DNA of 64,000 bases from Pseudomonas lini (lineage in GTDB: Bacteria; Pseudomonadota; Gammaproteobacteria; Pseudomonadales; Pseudomonadaceae), in contig NZ_JYLB01000002.1 of the NCBI RefSeq assembly GCF_001042905.1, positions 124,001-188,000 of the forward strand, read 5' to 3'. Under the pieces are notes generated by a model, which had not been told where the DNA came from, searched no databases, and saw only the letters and a list, made by a program, of their open reading frames with translations. This document shows positions 15,092-23,259 of this stretch, piece by piece. The first letter of the stretch is position 1. Each line of letters starts with the position of its first letter. Position numbers and translations under genes: made by a program.

Positions 15092-17671
15092 TTAGATCCG
15101 TGTCTTTAGTGTATAGAGCATTTCGAGCGCACGACGCGGTGACATGTCGTCCAGATCAAGTTTGGCCAGTTCATCCAGCACCGGGTGCGGCAGGCTGGCG
15201 AACATGTCGCTCTGCTGCGGCGTAACCGGTTTGCCTTTGATCGGCTTTGGAACCTCATGAGGCAGCGCTGTGGATTCCAGTCGGCTCAAATGCTCGCGAG
15301 CCCGCACGATCACTTCGCTCGGCACACCGGCCAACTGCGCAACCGCCAAGCCGTAGCTCTGGCTGGCAGGCCCAGGCAGCACGTGGTGCAGGAACACGAT
15401 GCGTTCGTTGTGCTCAGTAGCGTTGAGGTGCACGTTGGCCACCAGCGGCTGGGCTTCCGGCAGCACTGTCAGCTCGAAATAGTGGGTAGCGAACAGTGTG
15501 TAGGCCCGCAGGTGCGCCAAACGCTCAGCCGCGGCCCAGGCCAGGGACAGACCGTCAAAGGTGCTGGTGCCGCGACCGACTTCGTCCATCAGCACCAGAC
15601 TGCGTTCGGTGGCGTTGTGCAGGATGTTCGCGGTTTCGCTCATTTCAACCATGAAGGTCGAACGACCGCCCGCCAAGTCATCGCTCGAACCTATCCGGGT
15701 GAAGATCCGGTCTACCAAGGACAATTCGCAACTGGCCGCCGGCACAAAACTGCCGATATGCGCTAGCAACACGATCAACGCAGTCTGACGCATGTAGGTA
15801 GATTTACCGCCCATGTTCGGACCAGTGATCACCAGCATGCGGGTGTTGTCGTCAAGGCTCAGGTCGTTGGCCACAAACGGCGTGGTGAGGACTTGCTCGA
15901 CCACTGGGTGACGACCCTGGGTGATGCGCATGCACGGCTCGCTGACGAAGCGCGGGCAGTTCAGGTCCAGATTCAGTGCACGCTCGGCGAGGTTGCTCAA
16001 CACGTCCAGCTCGGCCAGTGCGGCGGCCGTGTCTTGCAAGGGCGGCAACTGGGCGATCAAGTCTTCGAGCAGCGCTTCGTAGAGCATCTTCTCGCGAGCC
16101 AGGGCGCGGCTCTTGGCGGACAGCGCCTTGTCTTCGAACGCCTTCAGTTCCGGGGTGATGAAGCGCTCGGCGCCTTTGAGGGTCTGCCGGCGAATATAAT
16201 CCGCAGGTGCCGATTCGGCCTGCTTGCTCGGCAACTCGATGAAGTAGCCGTGAATCCGGTTGTAGCCGACCTTCAAATGCGACAGGCCGGTGCGGGCTTT
16301 CTCACGCGCTTCGAGATCGATCAGAAACTGCCCGGCGTTTTCGCTGAGCGATTGCAGTTCGTCGAGTTCGCTGTCGTAACCGGTTTTCAACACGCCGCCG
16401 TCACGGATGACTGCGGGCGGGTTGTCGATAATGGCTTTTTCCAGCAGCGCCGCCAGTTCCGGGTAGGTGCTGGTGGTCGTCGCCAGTTGGATGATGTGCG
16501 GAGCTTCAAGCTCGGCCATCGCTACCTGCAACTCTGGCAGTGCACCGAGTGCGTCACGCAGGCGCGCCAAGTCACGAGGACGGGCATTGCGCAGGCCGAT
16601 TCGCGCGAGAATCCGCTCGATGTCACCGATTTCCTTGAGCTGCGGTTGCAGTTTTTCGAAGCGGTAACCGTCGAGCAGGCAAGTGATCGAGCTTTGACGC
16701 GCCAGCAATACGGTCAAGTCCCGCAGTGGACGGTTCAGCCAGCGGGTCAGCAGTCGGCTGCCCATGGCGGTCTGGCAGCGATCGACCACCGATTGCAAAG
16801 TGTTGTCGCGACCGCCGGCCAGGTTGGTGTCCAGTTCCAGGTTGCGACGGCTCGCGCCGTCCAACACTACAGTGTCGTCCAGGCGTTCATGACGCAGGCT
16901 GCGCAAGTGCGGCAGGGCGGTGCGCTGGGTTTCCTTGGCGTAGCTGAGCAGGCAACCGGCGGCGCCGATCGCCAGGGTCAAGTTCTCGCAGCCGAAACCT
17001 TTCAGGTCCTGGGTGGAAAACTGCTGGCAAAGACTTTTCAGCGCCGAATCACGTTCGAAATCCCACGGCGCACGGCGACGAACCCCACGACGTTTTTCCG
17101 CCGGCAGGTCTTTCGGCCAGTCGTCCGGGATCATCAGCTCTACCGGATTGACCCGCTCCAGTTCCGCCAGCAGGTTTTCCCAACCCTTGATCTCCAGCAC
17201 GGTGAAGTTGCCGCTGGTAATGTCCAGCACCGCCAGACCGAACAGACGCTCATCACCCAGCACCGCTGCGATCAGGTTATCCCGACGTTCATCCAGCAGC
17301 GCTTCATCGCTGACTGTGCCGGGGGTGATGATCCGCACCACCTGACGATCCACCGGGCCTTTACTGGTGGCCGGGTCGCCAACCTGTTCACAAATCACCA
17401 CCGACTCGCCGAGCTTCACCAGTTTCGCCAGGTAACCTTCCGCGGCGTGGTAAGGAATCCCACACATCGGAATCGCCTGACCCGCCGATTGCCCACGAGC
17501 TGTCAGGGTGATGTCCAGCAACTTGGCGGCCTTCTTCGCGTCTTCATAGAAGATCTCGTAGAAGTCGCCCATGCGGTAGAACATCAGCTGGTCAGGGTGC
17601 TGGTTCTTCAGGCGCCAGTACTGCTGCATCATCGGGGTGTGGGAGGACAGATCGGAGAGGGCTTTATTCAT
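15092..17671 (-). CDS. mutS: DNA mismatch repair protein MutS
   Basis: MutS recognises mismatches and small loops and starts MutL-dependent repair. From the ATG at 17671 the protein has 859 residues, the usual length; an in-frame upstream extension of 62 codons is not conserved-looking. The N-terminal mismatch-reading motif is in [16 protein letters not shown], and the C-terminal ATPase has Walker [14 protein letters not shown], the [12 protein letters not shown] signature and FATHYFEL. The tailocin cluster starts on the other side of its promoter; this mutS-cinA interval is a known tailocin site in fluorescent pseudomonads. Confidence 0.97.
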   Translation of the reverse strand: MNKALSDLSSHTPMMQQYWRLKNQHPDQLMFYRMGDFYEIFYEDAKKAAKLLDITLTARGQSAGQAIPMCGIPYHAAEGYLAKLVKLGESVVICEQVGDPATSKGPVDRQVVRIITPGTVSDEALLDERRDNLIAAVLGDERLFGLAVLDITSGNFTVLEIKGWENLLAELERVNPVELMIPDDWPKDLPAEKRRGVRRRAPWDFERDSALKSLCQQFSTQDLKGFGCENLTLAIGAAGCLLSYAKETQRTALPHLRSLRHERLDDTVVLDGASRRNLELDTNLAGGRDNTLQSVVDRCQTAMGSRLLTRWLNRPLRDLTVLLARQSSITCLLDGYRFEKLQPQLKEIGDIERILARIGLRNARPRDLARLRDALGALPELQVAMAELEAPHIIQLATTTSTYPELAALLEKAIIDNPPAVIRDGGVLKTGYDSELDELQSLSENAGQFLIDLEAREKARTGLSHLKVGYNRIHGYFIELPSKQAESAPADYIRRQTLKGAERFITPELKAFEDKALSAKSRALAREKMLYEALLEDLIAQLPPLQDTAAALAELDVLSNLAERALNLDLNCPRFVSEPCMRITQGRHPVVEQVLTTPFVANDLSLDDNTRMLVITGPNMGGKSTYMRQTALIVLLAHIGSFVPAASCELSLVDRIFTRIGSSDDLAGGRSTFMVEMSETANILHNATERSLVLMDEVGRGTSTFDGLSLAWAAAERLAHLRAYTLFATHYFELTVLPEAQPLVANVHLNATEHNERIVFLHHVLPGPASQSYGLAVAQLAGVPSEVIVRAREHLSRLESTALPHEVPKPIKGKPVTPQQSDMFASLPHPVLDELAKLDLDDMSPRRALEMLYTLKTRI

Positions 17672-17797
17672 CGGAAATTCAGGAAAACTCGTTGAAAGGT
17701 GTAGGGCAAAGGAGGGGCATCGGCCCGGCTTTTCCGCGATGGGCGCAAGATTACCATGGGCGGTCTGCCTGACGCAGGCATGAAAGCCTCCCGGTTC

Positions 17798-17835
17798 CTT
17801 TATGCTGGCTATGCACGATCTATGCAAATCAGCAT
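17798..17835 (+). promoter_or_regulatory. probable promoter/autoregulatory region of the tailocin repressor
   Basis: Three TATGC direct repeats (at 17801, 17810, 17821) spaced about one helical turn apart, plus an inverted GCAT at 17832, precede the repressor gene. They resemble half-sites of the ATGCAT palindromes at the tailocin promoter (18703-18762). Binding by the repressor at its own promoter is inferred from this resemblance. Confidence 0.45.
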
Positions 17836-17862
17836 TTGTCTTCCGAAAAAAGATCAAGCACT

Positions 17863-18606
17863 ATGCGCGTTATGCAAAAACGCAATGTTTCTACCGTCTT
17901 AAGAACGCTGCTCGATCAGCACGGGATCTCCCCCACGGAGCTTCACCGTCGCACCGGCGTGCCTCAATCCACTCTCTCGCGGATCCTCAGCGGGAAGATC
18001 GTCGATCCTTCGGATAAACATATTTCGAAGATTGCCGAATACTTCGCCGTGAGCACCGATCAGTTGCGTGGCCGCGCAGATGTCGCGCCTGCTGCCAACG
18101 CTGGGCGCGATGAATCGCATTCGGAACTCAAGGACATAAGCCTGTGGGACGACGATACGCCAGTCGATGACGACGAGGTGTCGGTCCCCTTTCTTCGCGA
18201 GGTTGAATTGGCTGCTGGATCAGGAAGATTCGTCATCGAAGAGAGCGAGCGCTCTAGCCTGCGCTTCGGCAAGCGTAGCTTGCGCCACAACGGCGTGCAG
18301 TTCGATCAGGCCAAATGCGTGACCGTGCGCGGCAACAGCATGTTGCCGGTGCTGCGCGATGGCGCCACGGTCGGGGTGAATGCCGGCAAATGCGGGATTG
18401 GCGACATCGTTGACGGTGACTTGTACGCCATCAACCACAACGGCCAGTTGCGGGTGAAACAGCTTTATCGCCTGCCGACAGGGATTCGCCTGCGCAGCTT
18501 CAATCGCGATGAGCATCCGGACGAGGACTACAGCTTCCAGGAGATCCAGGAAGAGCAGATTGTCATCCTTGGTCACGTCTTCTGGTGGGGCATGTACGCC
18601 CGTTAA
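17863..18606 (+). CDS. LexA/CI-like self-cleaving repressor of the tailocin (PrtR-like)
   Basis: This 247-residue protein has an N-terminal XRE helix-turn-helix (TELHRRTGVPQSTLSRILSG, about residues 25-44) and a C-terminal S24 peptidase domain. All autocleavage elements are visible: the Ala118-Gly119 bond in ELAAGSG, the nucleophile Ser159 in RGNSMLPVL and Lys199 in LRVKQLYR. It is the architecture of PrtR, which represses pyocin genes until RecA stimulates its cleavage. The ATG at 17863 is used; a second ATG three codons later and a TTG upstream are alternatives. It lies between mutS and the tail genes, divergent from mutS. Confidence 0.9.
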   Translation: MRVMQKRNVSTVLRTLLDQHGISPTELHRRTGVPQSTLSRILSGKIVDPSDKHISKIAEYFAVSTDQLRGRADVAPAANAGRDESHSELKDISLWDDDTPVDDDEVSVPFLREVELAAGSGRFVIEESERSSLRFGKRSLRHNGVQFDQAKCVTVRGNSMLPVLRDGATVGVNAGKCGIGDIVDGDLYAINHNGQLRVKQLYRLPTGIRLRSFNRDEHPDEDYSFQEIQEEQIVILGHVFWWGMYAR

Positions 18607-18625
18607 CCTCATCGCTGTCAGATAA

Positions 18626-18650
18626 AACCCGCTACCCGGCGGGTTTTTTT
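18626..18650 (+). terminator. terminator of the repressor gene
   Basis: The stem ACCCGC/GCGGGT (18627-18632 and 18639-18644) followed by eight T lies 20 bp behind the repressor stop and isolates it from the tailocin promoter. Confidence 0.85.
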
Positions 18651-18702
18651 TCGCCTGCCGAAAACCGCCAACGCCTTTGTCTGCGGGGCTTTAATGCGCC
18701 AG

Positions 18703-18766
18703 TGCATTTGTAATGCATAAATAAATGCATTTATGCATTGACTGTATATGCATCCATGCATATTCT
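18703..18766 (+). promoter_or_regulatory. tailocin promoter with an array of ATGCAT operators
   Basis: A good sigma-70 promoter, TTGACT (18738-18743), 17-bp spacer, TATTCT (18761-18766), is overlaid by palindromes: TGCATT-TGT-AATGCA (18703-18717), AATGCAT-TT-ATGCATT (18724-18739) and TATGCAT-CC-ATGCATA (18747-18762). Their centres are 21.5 and 23 bp apart, about two helical turns, so dimers would sit on one face. The last two cover the -35 box and the spacer, which is the layout of a repressed promoter. The upstream self-cleaving repressor is the obvious ligand (inference). Confidence 0.82.
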
Positions 18767-19118
18767 TTGTCTCAAGCCGCTCAACAAAGTGGCTCGAAAC
18801 GAAGCTCTTTAGTTCCACAACAAAGGCAGCGATGAACCGGCCTCAACGGTTCAGAGGGTTGGCAACTGACCCGGGTGTGCAGCGTAAAGCACCAGAAGCA
18901 GTTATCCGGCGGGCAGGGACCGCGGTCGGAAAAACAATTTGAATGGACTCGTACCGCGCCAGTAGCGCCGAAAGGTCAGCTTCCTTTTTTGTGCACAGGA
19001 TCAAAGGAAGGCGAAGGACCGCATTACTGAAAAGCCCGGCCAATACCGGGCTTTTTGGAATGCCTACCTGGGCAGGAACCGAAATGCCGGGATGCCGGCA
19101 ATCAAAAAGGAAATGACT
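18767..19118 (+). other. untranslated leader of the tailocin transcript
   Basis: About 350 bases between the promoter and the first tail-related gene hold no convincing gene; short open frames here lack a ribosome-binding site. The leader ends in a strong hairpin with T-run (19029-19056), described separately. Confidence 0.55.
19015..19069 (+). repeat. leader repeat copy A, containing an intrinsic terminator
   Basis: A 55-base unit that contains the hairpin AAAAGCCCGG/CCGGGCTTTTT (19030-19056). The same unit recurs at 19574-19755, where it is split by an insertion. The hairpin stands between the only evident promoter and the tail genes, so read-through must be efficient or controlled. Confidence 0.75.
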
Positions 19119-19535
19119 ATGAAAAAGTACGTACGTGTCGTTGATGGCAAGGTCGACAACATCTTCGAAACCAACAACCCGATCACCGAAGAGTTTCCGT
19201 CCGATCAAGTCTGGGTGGATGTCACCGCATTGCCCAAGATCGATTATTCCTGGAACGCGGTGAACACAAACGGCGTCTGGACGTTTACCGACAGCGATCC
19301 GTGGGGCCAGCAGTCCGCGCTTGCTATCCAACTGCGCAGCGCAAGAATGCCACGTATTGAACGAGCCAATGCCACCCTGGCTTCTACCGCGCTGGCGTAC
19401 AAGGTTGAGCTGGGTCTGGCCACTCCAGCTGATGAAGCCGGGTTGCTGGCGTACAAGCAGTTCTTCATCGATATGAGCAACGTCAACAAACAACCGGGCT
19501 ACCCGCTGACCGTCACTTGGCCTGAAGTTCCATAA
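19119..19535 (+). CDS. phage tail fibre assembly-like protein
   Basis: The 138-residue product starts with MKKYVRVVDGKVDNIFETN and ends with AYKQFFIDMSNVNKQPGYPLTVTWPEVP. That ending (a helical region, then P-LTVTWP-P) is typical of the Caudo_TAP tail fibre assembly chaperones. An AAGGA ribosome-binding site fits the ATG at 19119; two further in-frame starts upstream are poorly spaced. It stands alone at the head of the tailocin, without an adjacent fibre gene, whereas the fibre-linked chaperones are 11 kb downstream. The exact partner is unknown. Confidence 0.75.
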   Translation: MKKYVRVVDGKVDNIFETNNPITEEFPSDQVWVDVTALPKIDYSWNAVNTNGVWTFTDSDPWGQQSALAIQLRSARMPRIERANATLASTALAYKVELGLATPADEAGLLAYKQFFIDMSNVNKQPGYPLTVTWPEVP

Positions 19536-19573
19536 GCACGGTTGATGCATTCCACAACGTCTGCATCTAAACC

Positions 19574-19755
19574 AGGACCGTATTACTCAAAAGCCCGGCC
19601 CAGGCGCCTAATGCTGTTCACTGAAAAGAGTCTTGAATCAGAGAAACCTGTGGCGAGGGAGCAAGCTCGCTCGCCACAAAGGTACGCACGATCCAAGAGC
19701 GCGCCTGAATGAACAGCATTAGGCCCCGGCACCGGGCTTTTTGGAATGCCTACCT
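19574..19755 (+). repeat. leader repeat copy B, split by an insertion
   Basis: Bases 19574-19605 and 19725-19755 together reproduce copy A (19015-19069) almost exactly, including both terminator arms (AAAAGCCCGG and CCGGGCTTTTTGGAATGCC). The arms are now 120 bp apart, so this terminator is probably weakened, although the insert itself can fold back and bring the arms together. Confidence 0.7.
19606..19724. mobile_element. 119-bp MITE-like insertion with 15-bp terminal inverted repeats
   Basis: The ends GCCTAATGCTGTTCA (19606-19620) and TGAACAGCATTAGGC (19710-19724) are perfect inverted repeats. The interior carries a palindromic REP-like core (TGTGGCGAGGG ... TCGCCACA, about 19649-19678) and no open frame. 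It interrupts the second copy of the leader hairpin, whose uninterrupted form is at 19015-19069, which shows directly that this segment was inserted. Confidence 0.7.
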
Positions 19756-19815
19756 CAAGAGACATCGTTTGAACTCAACACACATCACTCATCAATCACC
19801 CCCAGGAGGCGTGAC

Positions 19816-20163
19816 ATGACAAACGAGCAACAAGCGTTGCTGGACATGCCGATCTGGCTGGTCATCGTTCTCGCCTTGGTGGGCGGGGTGTCCGGCGAAA
19901 TGTGGCGAGCTGACAAGGAGGGCGCCCGTGGCTGGTCGCTGCTGCGGCGTCTGGCACTGCGGTCCGGGGCCTGCATGATCTGCGGGGTCTCGGCAATCAT
20001 GCTGCTGTACGCGGCTGGCGTGTCGATCTGGGCCGCCGGTGCCTTTGGCTGCCTGACGGCGATGGCCGGTGCGGACGTGGCCATTGGGCTTTATGAGCGC
20101 TGGGCGGCCAAGCGGATTGGCGTTTGCGAAGTGCCACCGCGCGATACGTCTCAGGATCATTGA
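19816..20163 (+). CDS. holin of the tailocin lysis system
   Basis: This 115-residue membrane protein follows a strong AGGAGG site. It has hydrophobic segments at about residues 11-27 (IWLVIVLALVGGVSGEM), 50-67 and 70-90, with charged stretches between, and ends in a hydrophilic tail. Holins of this kind (LydA-like) permeabilise the inner membrane at a set time and let the endolysin reach the wall. In pseudomonad tailocins the holin is often the first gene of the structural run, far from the lysin, as here (lysin at 34430). Confidence 0.8.
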   Translation: MTNEQQALLDMPIWLVIVLALVGGVSGEMWRADKEGARGWSLLRRLALRSGACMICGVSAIMLLYAAGVSIWAAGAFGCLTAMAGADVAIGLYERWAAKRIGVCEVPPRDTSQDH

Positions 20164-20250
20164 GACCCCAACCTGAAGGAGTGTCATCCACAGTGCATGC
20201 CGCACTGGCTCGCAAGGACGCGGGTTTCCCACAGCCAGTACCGTTCACTC

Positions 20251-20273
20251 AAACCCGCCGCCGCGGGTTTTTT
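20251..20273 (+). terminator. intrinsic terminator between holin and tail genes
   Basis: A perfect 8-bp stem AAACCCGC/GCGGGTTT with a CGCC loop and a T-run lies 87 bp after the holin stop and 19 bp before the next gene. It is another hairpin that tail-gene transcription must pass. Confidence 0.8.
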
Positions 20274-20291
20274 ATTGCCCGGTGAAAAAAT

Positions 20292-20876
20292 ATGAAGATC
20301 ACGCCGATCCTCACGCAGTTGCGTGAGCAATGCCCAACCCTGGCCAATCGCGTGGCCGCCGGCATCGACCTCGCCACGCTGCAAGCCAACACCCCGCTGC
20401 AAACCCCCTGCGCCTATGTGGTGCCGATTGCCGATCTGGCGAGCAAGAGCCTCGCGCAAAACCTGATGCTGCAACCCATCCGCGACCGCTTCGAAGTAAC
20501 CCTGGTACTCGACACCACGGACGCTACAAAAGCGCTGGATCTGTTGCATGACCTGCGCGCCGAACTCTGGCGCGCTCTGGTGGGTTTCAAGCCCGGCAGC
20601 GACTACGACGCCATCGAGTACGACGGCGGCGAACTGGTTTCCATCAACAGCAGCCGCGTGTTGTATCGCCTGCGCTTTTTTGCCGAATTCCAGCTCGGCC
20701 GCAATCTGCCAGGTCAACCGGCGGAGAGCTGGCACGAGCGTGAACTGGACGGTTTGTCGTCCTTTACCGGGGTCACCGTGCGGGTCGATGCGATCGATCC
20801 GGCGGACCCCAATCTGAAACGCCCAGGCCCCGACGGGCGCCTGGAACTGACTTTCTCTGGAGACGTAACCCCATGA
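20292..20876 (+). CDS. Mu gp37-like tail protein (probable tail terminator)
   Basis: The 194-residue protein resembles the Gp37/tail-terminator proteins of Mu-like phages: an N-terminal helix (ITPILTQLREQCPTLANRV), a central beta-rich part (TPCAYVVPIADLA, DRFEVTLVLDT) and a C-terminal beta-strand region. In Mu-type tails the gene directly upstream of the DUF2635 and sheath genes has this role, capping the tail. It overlaps the next gene by 4 bp. The function is inferred from order and general resemblance. Confidence 0.75.
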   Translation: MKITPILTQLREQCPTLANRVAAGIDLATLQANTPLQTPCAYVVPIADLASKSLAQNLMLQPIRDRFEVTLVLDTTDATKALDLLHDLRAELWRALVGFKPGSDYDAIEYDGGELVSINSSRVLYRLRFFAEFQLGRNLPGQPAESWHERELDGLSSFTGVTVRVDAIDPADPNLKRPGPDGRLELTFSGDVTP

Positions 20877-21055
20877 GCAAACGCATCACCGTGCTACCGG
20901 CCCCCGGCCGTGTCGTGCCGGACCCGGAAGCGGGCGATCTGTTGTCCCTCGAGGGCCGTGAAGTGCCGGACAACGCCTGGTGGCGTCGACGTCTGGCCGA
21001 TGGCGATATCACTACCAAAGCCGTGAAAGCGGCGAAACCACAGGGAGCCAAATAA
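20873..21055 (+). CDS. DUF2635 family small tail protein (Mu gp38-like)
   Basis: This 60-residue protein has the motif PAPGRVVPDPEAGDLLSLEGREVP and a Trp-Trp pair (NAWWRRRLADGD), which define the DUF2635 family found directly in front of the sheath gene in Mu-like phages and tailocins. It overlaps the upstream gene by 4 bp and shares one base with the sheath start. Its biochemical role is unknown. Confidence 0.85.
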   Translation: MSKRITVLPAPGRVVPDPEAGDLLSLEGREVPDNAWWRRRLADGDITTKAVKAAKPQGAK

Positions 21056-22551
21056 TGGCGATCGGATTCAGCAACATCCCCGCAGACATTCGTGTTCCGC
21101 TGTTCTACGCCGAAATGGACAACTCGGCCGCCAATAGCGCGTCGTCGGCCATGCGCCGCCTGATCGTTGCTCAGGTCAACGACAACATCGCGCCGGCCGA
21201 CGTCGGCAAACTGGTGTTGGTGTCCAGCGTGGCGCTGGCAAAAAGCATTGGCGGCCAAGGCTCGATGCTCGCCTCGATGTACGAAACCTGGCGCAAGACC
21301 GACCCGATCGGCGAGATCTGGTGCCTGCCGCTGCACAACACTGAAGGCAGCATTGCCAAAGGCGTGCTGACCCTGACTGGTGCGGCGACTCAAAGCGGCG
21401 TGCTCAACCTGTACGTCGGCGGCGTTCGTGTTCAGGCGGCCATCGTCAACGGTGCCACTGCGGCGCAAGCGGCCACGGCCCTGGCGCTGAAAATCAATGC
21501 CTCTGCCGATCTGCCGGTTAGCGCTGCAGCGGTCGACGGTATCGTCACCCTGAGCGCCAAATGGACTGGCGACAGCGGCAACGACATCAGCCTGCAATTC
21601 AATCGCCTGGGCAAGAGCAACGGCGAAGAAACGCCGGCAGGCCTGACCTTGGCAATCACTGCCATGACCGGCGGCACCGGTGTGCCGGATCAAGTGGCCG
21701 CCGTGGCGGCGCTGGGCGATGAACCGTTCGAGTTCATCTGCGTGCCGTGGTCGGATCTGTCGACCCTCAACACCTGGCAAGCCGTCATGGATGACAGCAC
21801 CGGTCGTTGGTCCTGGGCCAAGCAATTGTTCGGTCACGTCTACAGCGCCAAGCGCGGCACCCTCGGTACTCTGGTGGCGGCCGGTCAGGCGCGTAACGAC
21901 CAGCATATGACTATCCAGGCGCTGGAGCCGGGCGTACCGCAACCGTTCTGGGTGCAGGCCGCTGCACTAGCTGCGCGCACCTCGGTGTTCATCTCTGCCG
22001 ACGCCAGTCGTCCGACCCAAAGCGGTAGCCTGCCAGGTCTCGATCCGGCACCGGCAAGCGAGCGTTTCACTCTGACCGAGCGTCAGTCGTTGCTCAACTA
22101 CGGCATCGCTACCGCGTACTACGAAGGCGGCTACGTGCGCATTCAGCGTTCGATCACCACCTATCAGAAGAACGCCTACGGCCAGGCAGATAACTCCTAC
22201 CTGGACAGCGAAACCATGCACCAGTCGGCGTTCATCGTGCGTCGTCTGCAAAGTGTGATTACCAGCAAATACGGTCGGCACAAACTGGCCTCCGATGGCA
22301 CCCGTTTCGGCGCCGGCCAGCCCATCGTCACCCCAAGCACCATTCGCGGTGAGCTGATCGCCCAGTACGCCAAGCTCGAACTGGAAGGCCACGTGGAAAA
22401 CGCCGAACTGTTCGCCGAACACCTGATCGTCGAGCGCGATGTTCAGGACCCGAGCCGGGTCAACGTGCTGTTCCCGCCGGATTACATCAACGGCCTGCGC
22501 GTGTTCGCGCTGCTCAACCAGTTCCGTCTGCAGTACGACGACGCAGCCTGA
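21055..22551 (+). CDS. contractile tail sheath protein
   Basis: The 498-residue protein is the contractile sheath (Mu gpL family). Its start MAIGFSNIPADIRVPLFYAE is the conserved sheath N-terminus. The middle contains a variable inserted beta domain (residues ~100-210), and the C-terminus has the conserved core (GELIAQYAKLELEGHVENAELFAEHLIVERD, then NVLFPPDYINGLRVFALLNQFRLQY). It drives contraction of the particle and so shows that the tailocin is R-type rather than the flexible F-type. The ATG overlaps the upstream stop. Confidence 0.95.
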   Translation: MAIGFSNIPADIRVPLFYAEMDNSAANSASSAMRRLIVAQVNDNIAPADVGKLVLVSSVALAKSIGGQGSMLASMYETWRKTDPIGEIWCLPLHNTEGSIAKGVLTLTGAATQSGVLNLYVGGVRVQAAIVNGATAAQAATALALKINASADLPVSAAAVDGIVTLSAKWTGDSGNDISLQFNRLGKSNGEETPAGLTLAITAMTGGTGVPDQVAAVAALGDEPFEFICVPWSDLSTLNTWQAVMDDSTGRWSWAKQLFGHVYSAKRGTLGTLVAAGQARNDQHMTIQALEPGVPQPFWVQAAALAARTSVFISADASRPTQSGSLPGLDPAPASERFTLTERQSLLNYGIATAYYEGGYVRIQRSITTYQKNAYGQADNSYLDSETMHQSAFIVRRLQSVITSKYGRHKLASDGTRFGAGQPIVTPSTIRGELIAQYAKLELEGHVENAELFAEHLIVERDVQDPSRVNVLFPPDYINGLRVFALLNQFRLQYDDAA

Positions 22552-22576
22552 TCGCTGCCTTTGACTGTGTGATTTC

Positions 22577-22599
22577 AGCCCACCTCGCGTGGGCTTTTT
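22577..22599 (+). terminator. hairpin between sheath and tube genes
   Basis: A 7-bp stem AGCCCAC/GTGGGCT with loop CTCGC and a T-run lies in the 67-bp gap between the sheath and tube genes. It may set the ratio of sheath to distal products or protect the sheath mRNA end. Confidence 0.75.
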
Positions 22600-22618
22600 A
22601 TTTGAAGGGAGAAACACC

Positions 22619-22966
22619 ATGGGTCAACTGATTGCGGGCACCTGCTACGTCAAAGTGGACGGCGCTCAACTGACCATCAATGGCGGCTGCGAAGCACCAT
22701 TGATGGCCGTTAAACGGGAAACCGTCGTGCCGGGCTTCTACAAGGAAACCGACATCGCGCCATCGTTCAAAGTGACGGCGCTGCACACCGCGGACTTCCC
22801 GCTCAAGCAACTGATCGCAGGCACCGACATGACCGTCACCTGCGAATTCAGCAACGGCAAAGTCTACGTACTGGCCGGCGCCTACCTGGTTGAAGAGCCT
22901 GTCTCCAAAGGCGACGACGCCACCATCGAACTGAAATTCGAAGGCATCAAGGGGACCTGGCAATGA
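22619..22966 (+). CDS. tail tube protein
   Basis: The 115-residue protein (MGQLIAGTCYVKVDGAQL at its start) matches the Mu-type tail tube family in size and in the ending VSKGDDATIELKFEGIKGTW. It polymerises into the inner tube that the sheath drives through the target envelope. It follows the sheath gene, as in all Myoviridae-type modules, and overlaps the next gene by 4 bp. An in-frame extension upstream lacks a better ribosome-binding site than GGGAGAAA in front of 22619. Confidence 0.92.
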   Translation: MGQLIAGTCYVKVDGAQLTINGGCEAPLMAVKRETVVPGFYKETDIAPSFKVTALHTADFPLKQLIAGTDMTVTCEFSNGKVYVLAGAYLVEEPVSKGDDATIELKFEGIKGTWQ

Positions 22967-23259
22967 GCAACGCCGTGAAGCTTCACGTTGCGATCGAAGC
23001 CCACGGCGAGCCCTTGACCGAACTCAACCTGCGCCGTCCGACGGTGCAGGAAGTTCGGGCGATCAAGGCGCTGCCGTACAAGATCGACAAGAGCGAAGAG
23101 GTCAGCCTCGACATGGACGTCGCGGCCAAATACATCGCCGTGTGCGCCGGCATCCCGCCGTCGTCGGTCAACCAGCTGGATCTGGCTGACCTCAACGCGC
23201 TGAGTTGGGCCGTCGCGAGTTTTTTCATGAGTGCGGCGTCGGAGCCATCACCGACCTGA
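22963..23259 (+). CDS. tail assembly chaperone, short form (Mu gp41-like)
   Basis: This 98-residue protein (VEAHGEPLTELNLRRPTVQEVRAIKALPYK-type core; start MSNAVKLHVAIEAHGEPL) belongs to the tail assembly chaperones that coat the tape measure before tube polymerisation. Near its end it crosses T-TTT-TTC at 23220-23226 in the reading phase of a -1 slippery heptamer. Ribosomes that slip continue in the frame that ends at 23390. The unslipped form stops at 23259. Confidence 0.85.
   Translation: MSNAVKLHVAIEAHGEPLTELNLRRPTVQEVRAIKALPYKIDKSEEVSLDMDVAAKYIAVCAGIPPSSVNQLDLADLNALSWAVASFFMSAASEPSPT

Noticed and set aside
15893..17695. A 600-codon open frame antisense to mutS
   Set aside because: It mirrors the high-GC codon use of mutS, has no ribosome-binding site and no recognisable domain; mutS on the other strand is certain.
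18748..18942. A 64-codon open frame starting inside the tailocin promoter
   Set aside because: Its start lies upstream of or at the -10 box, no ribosome-binding site precedes it or its internal ATG, and it does not resemble a known protein.
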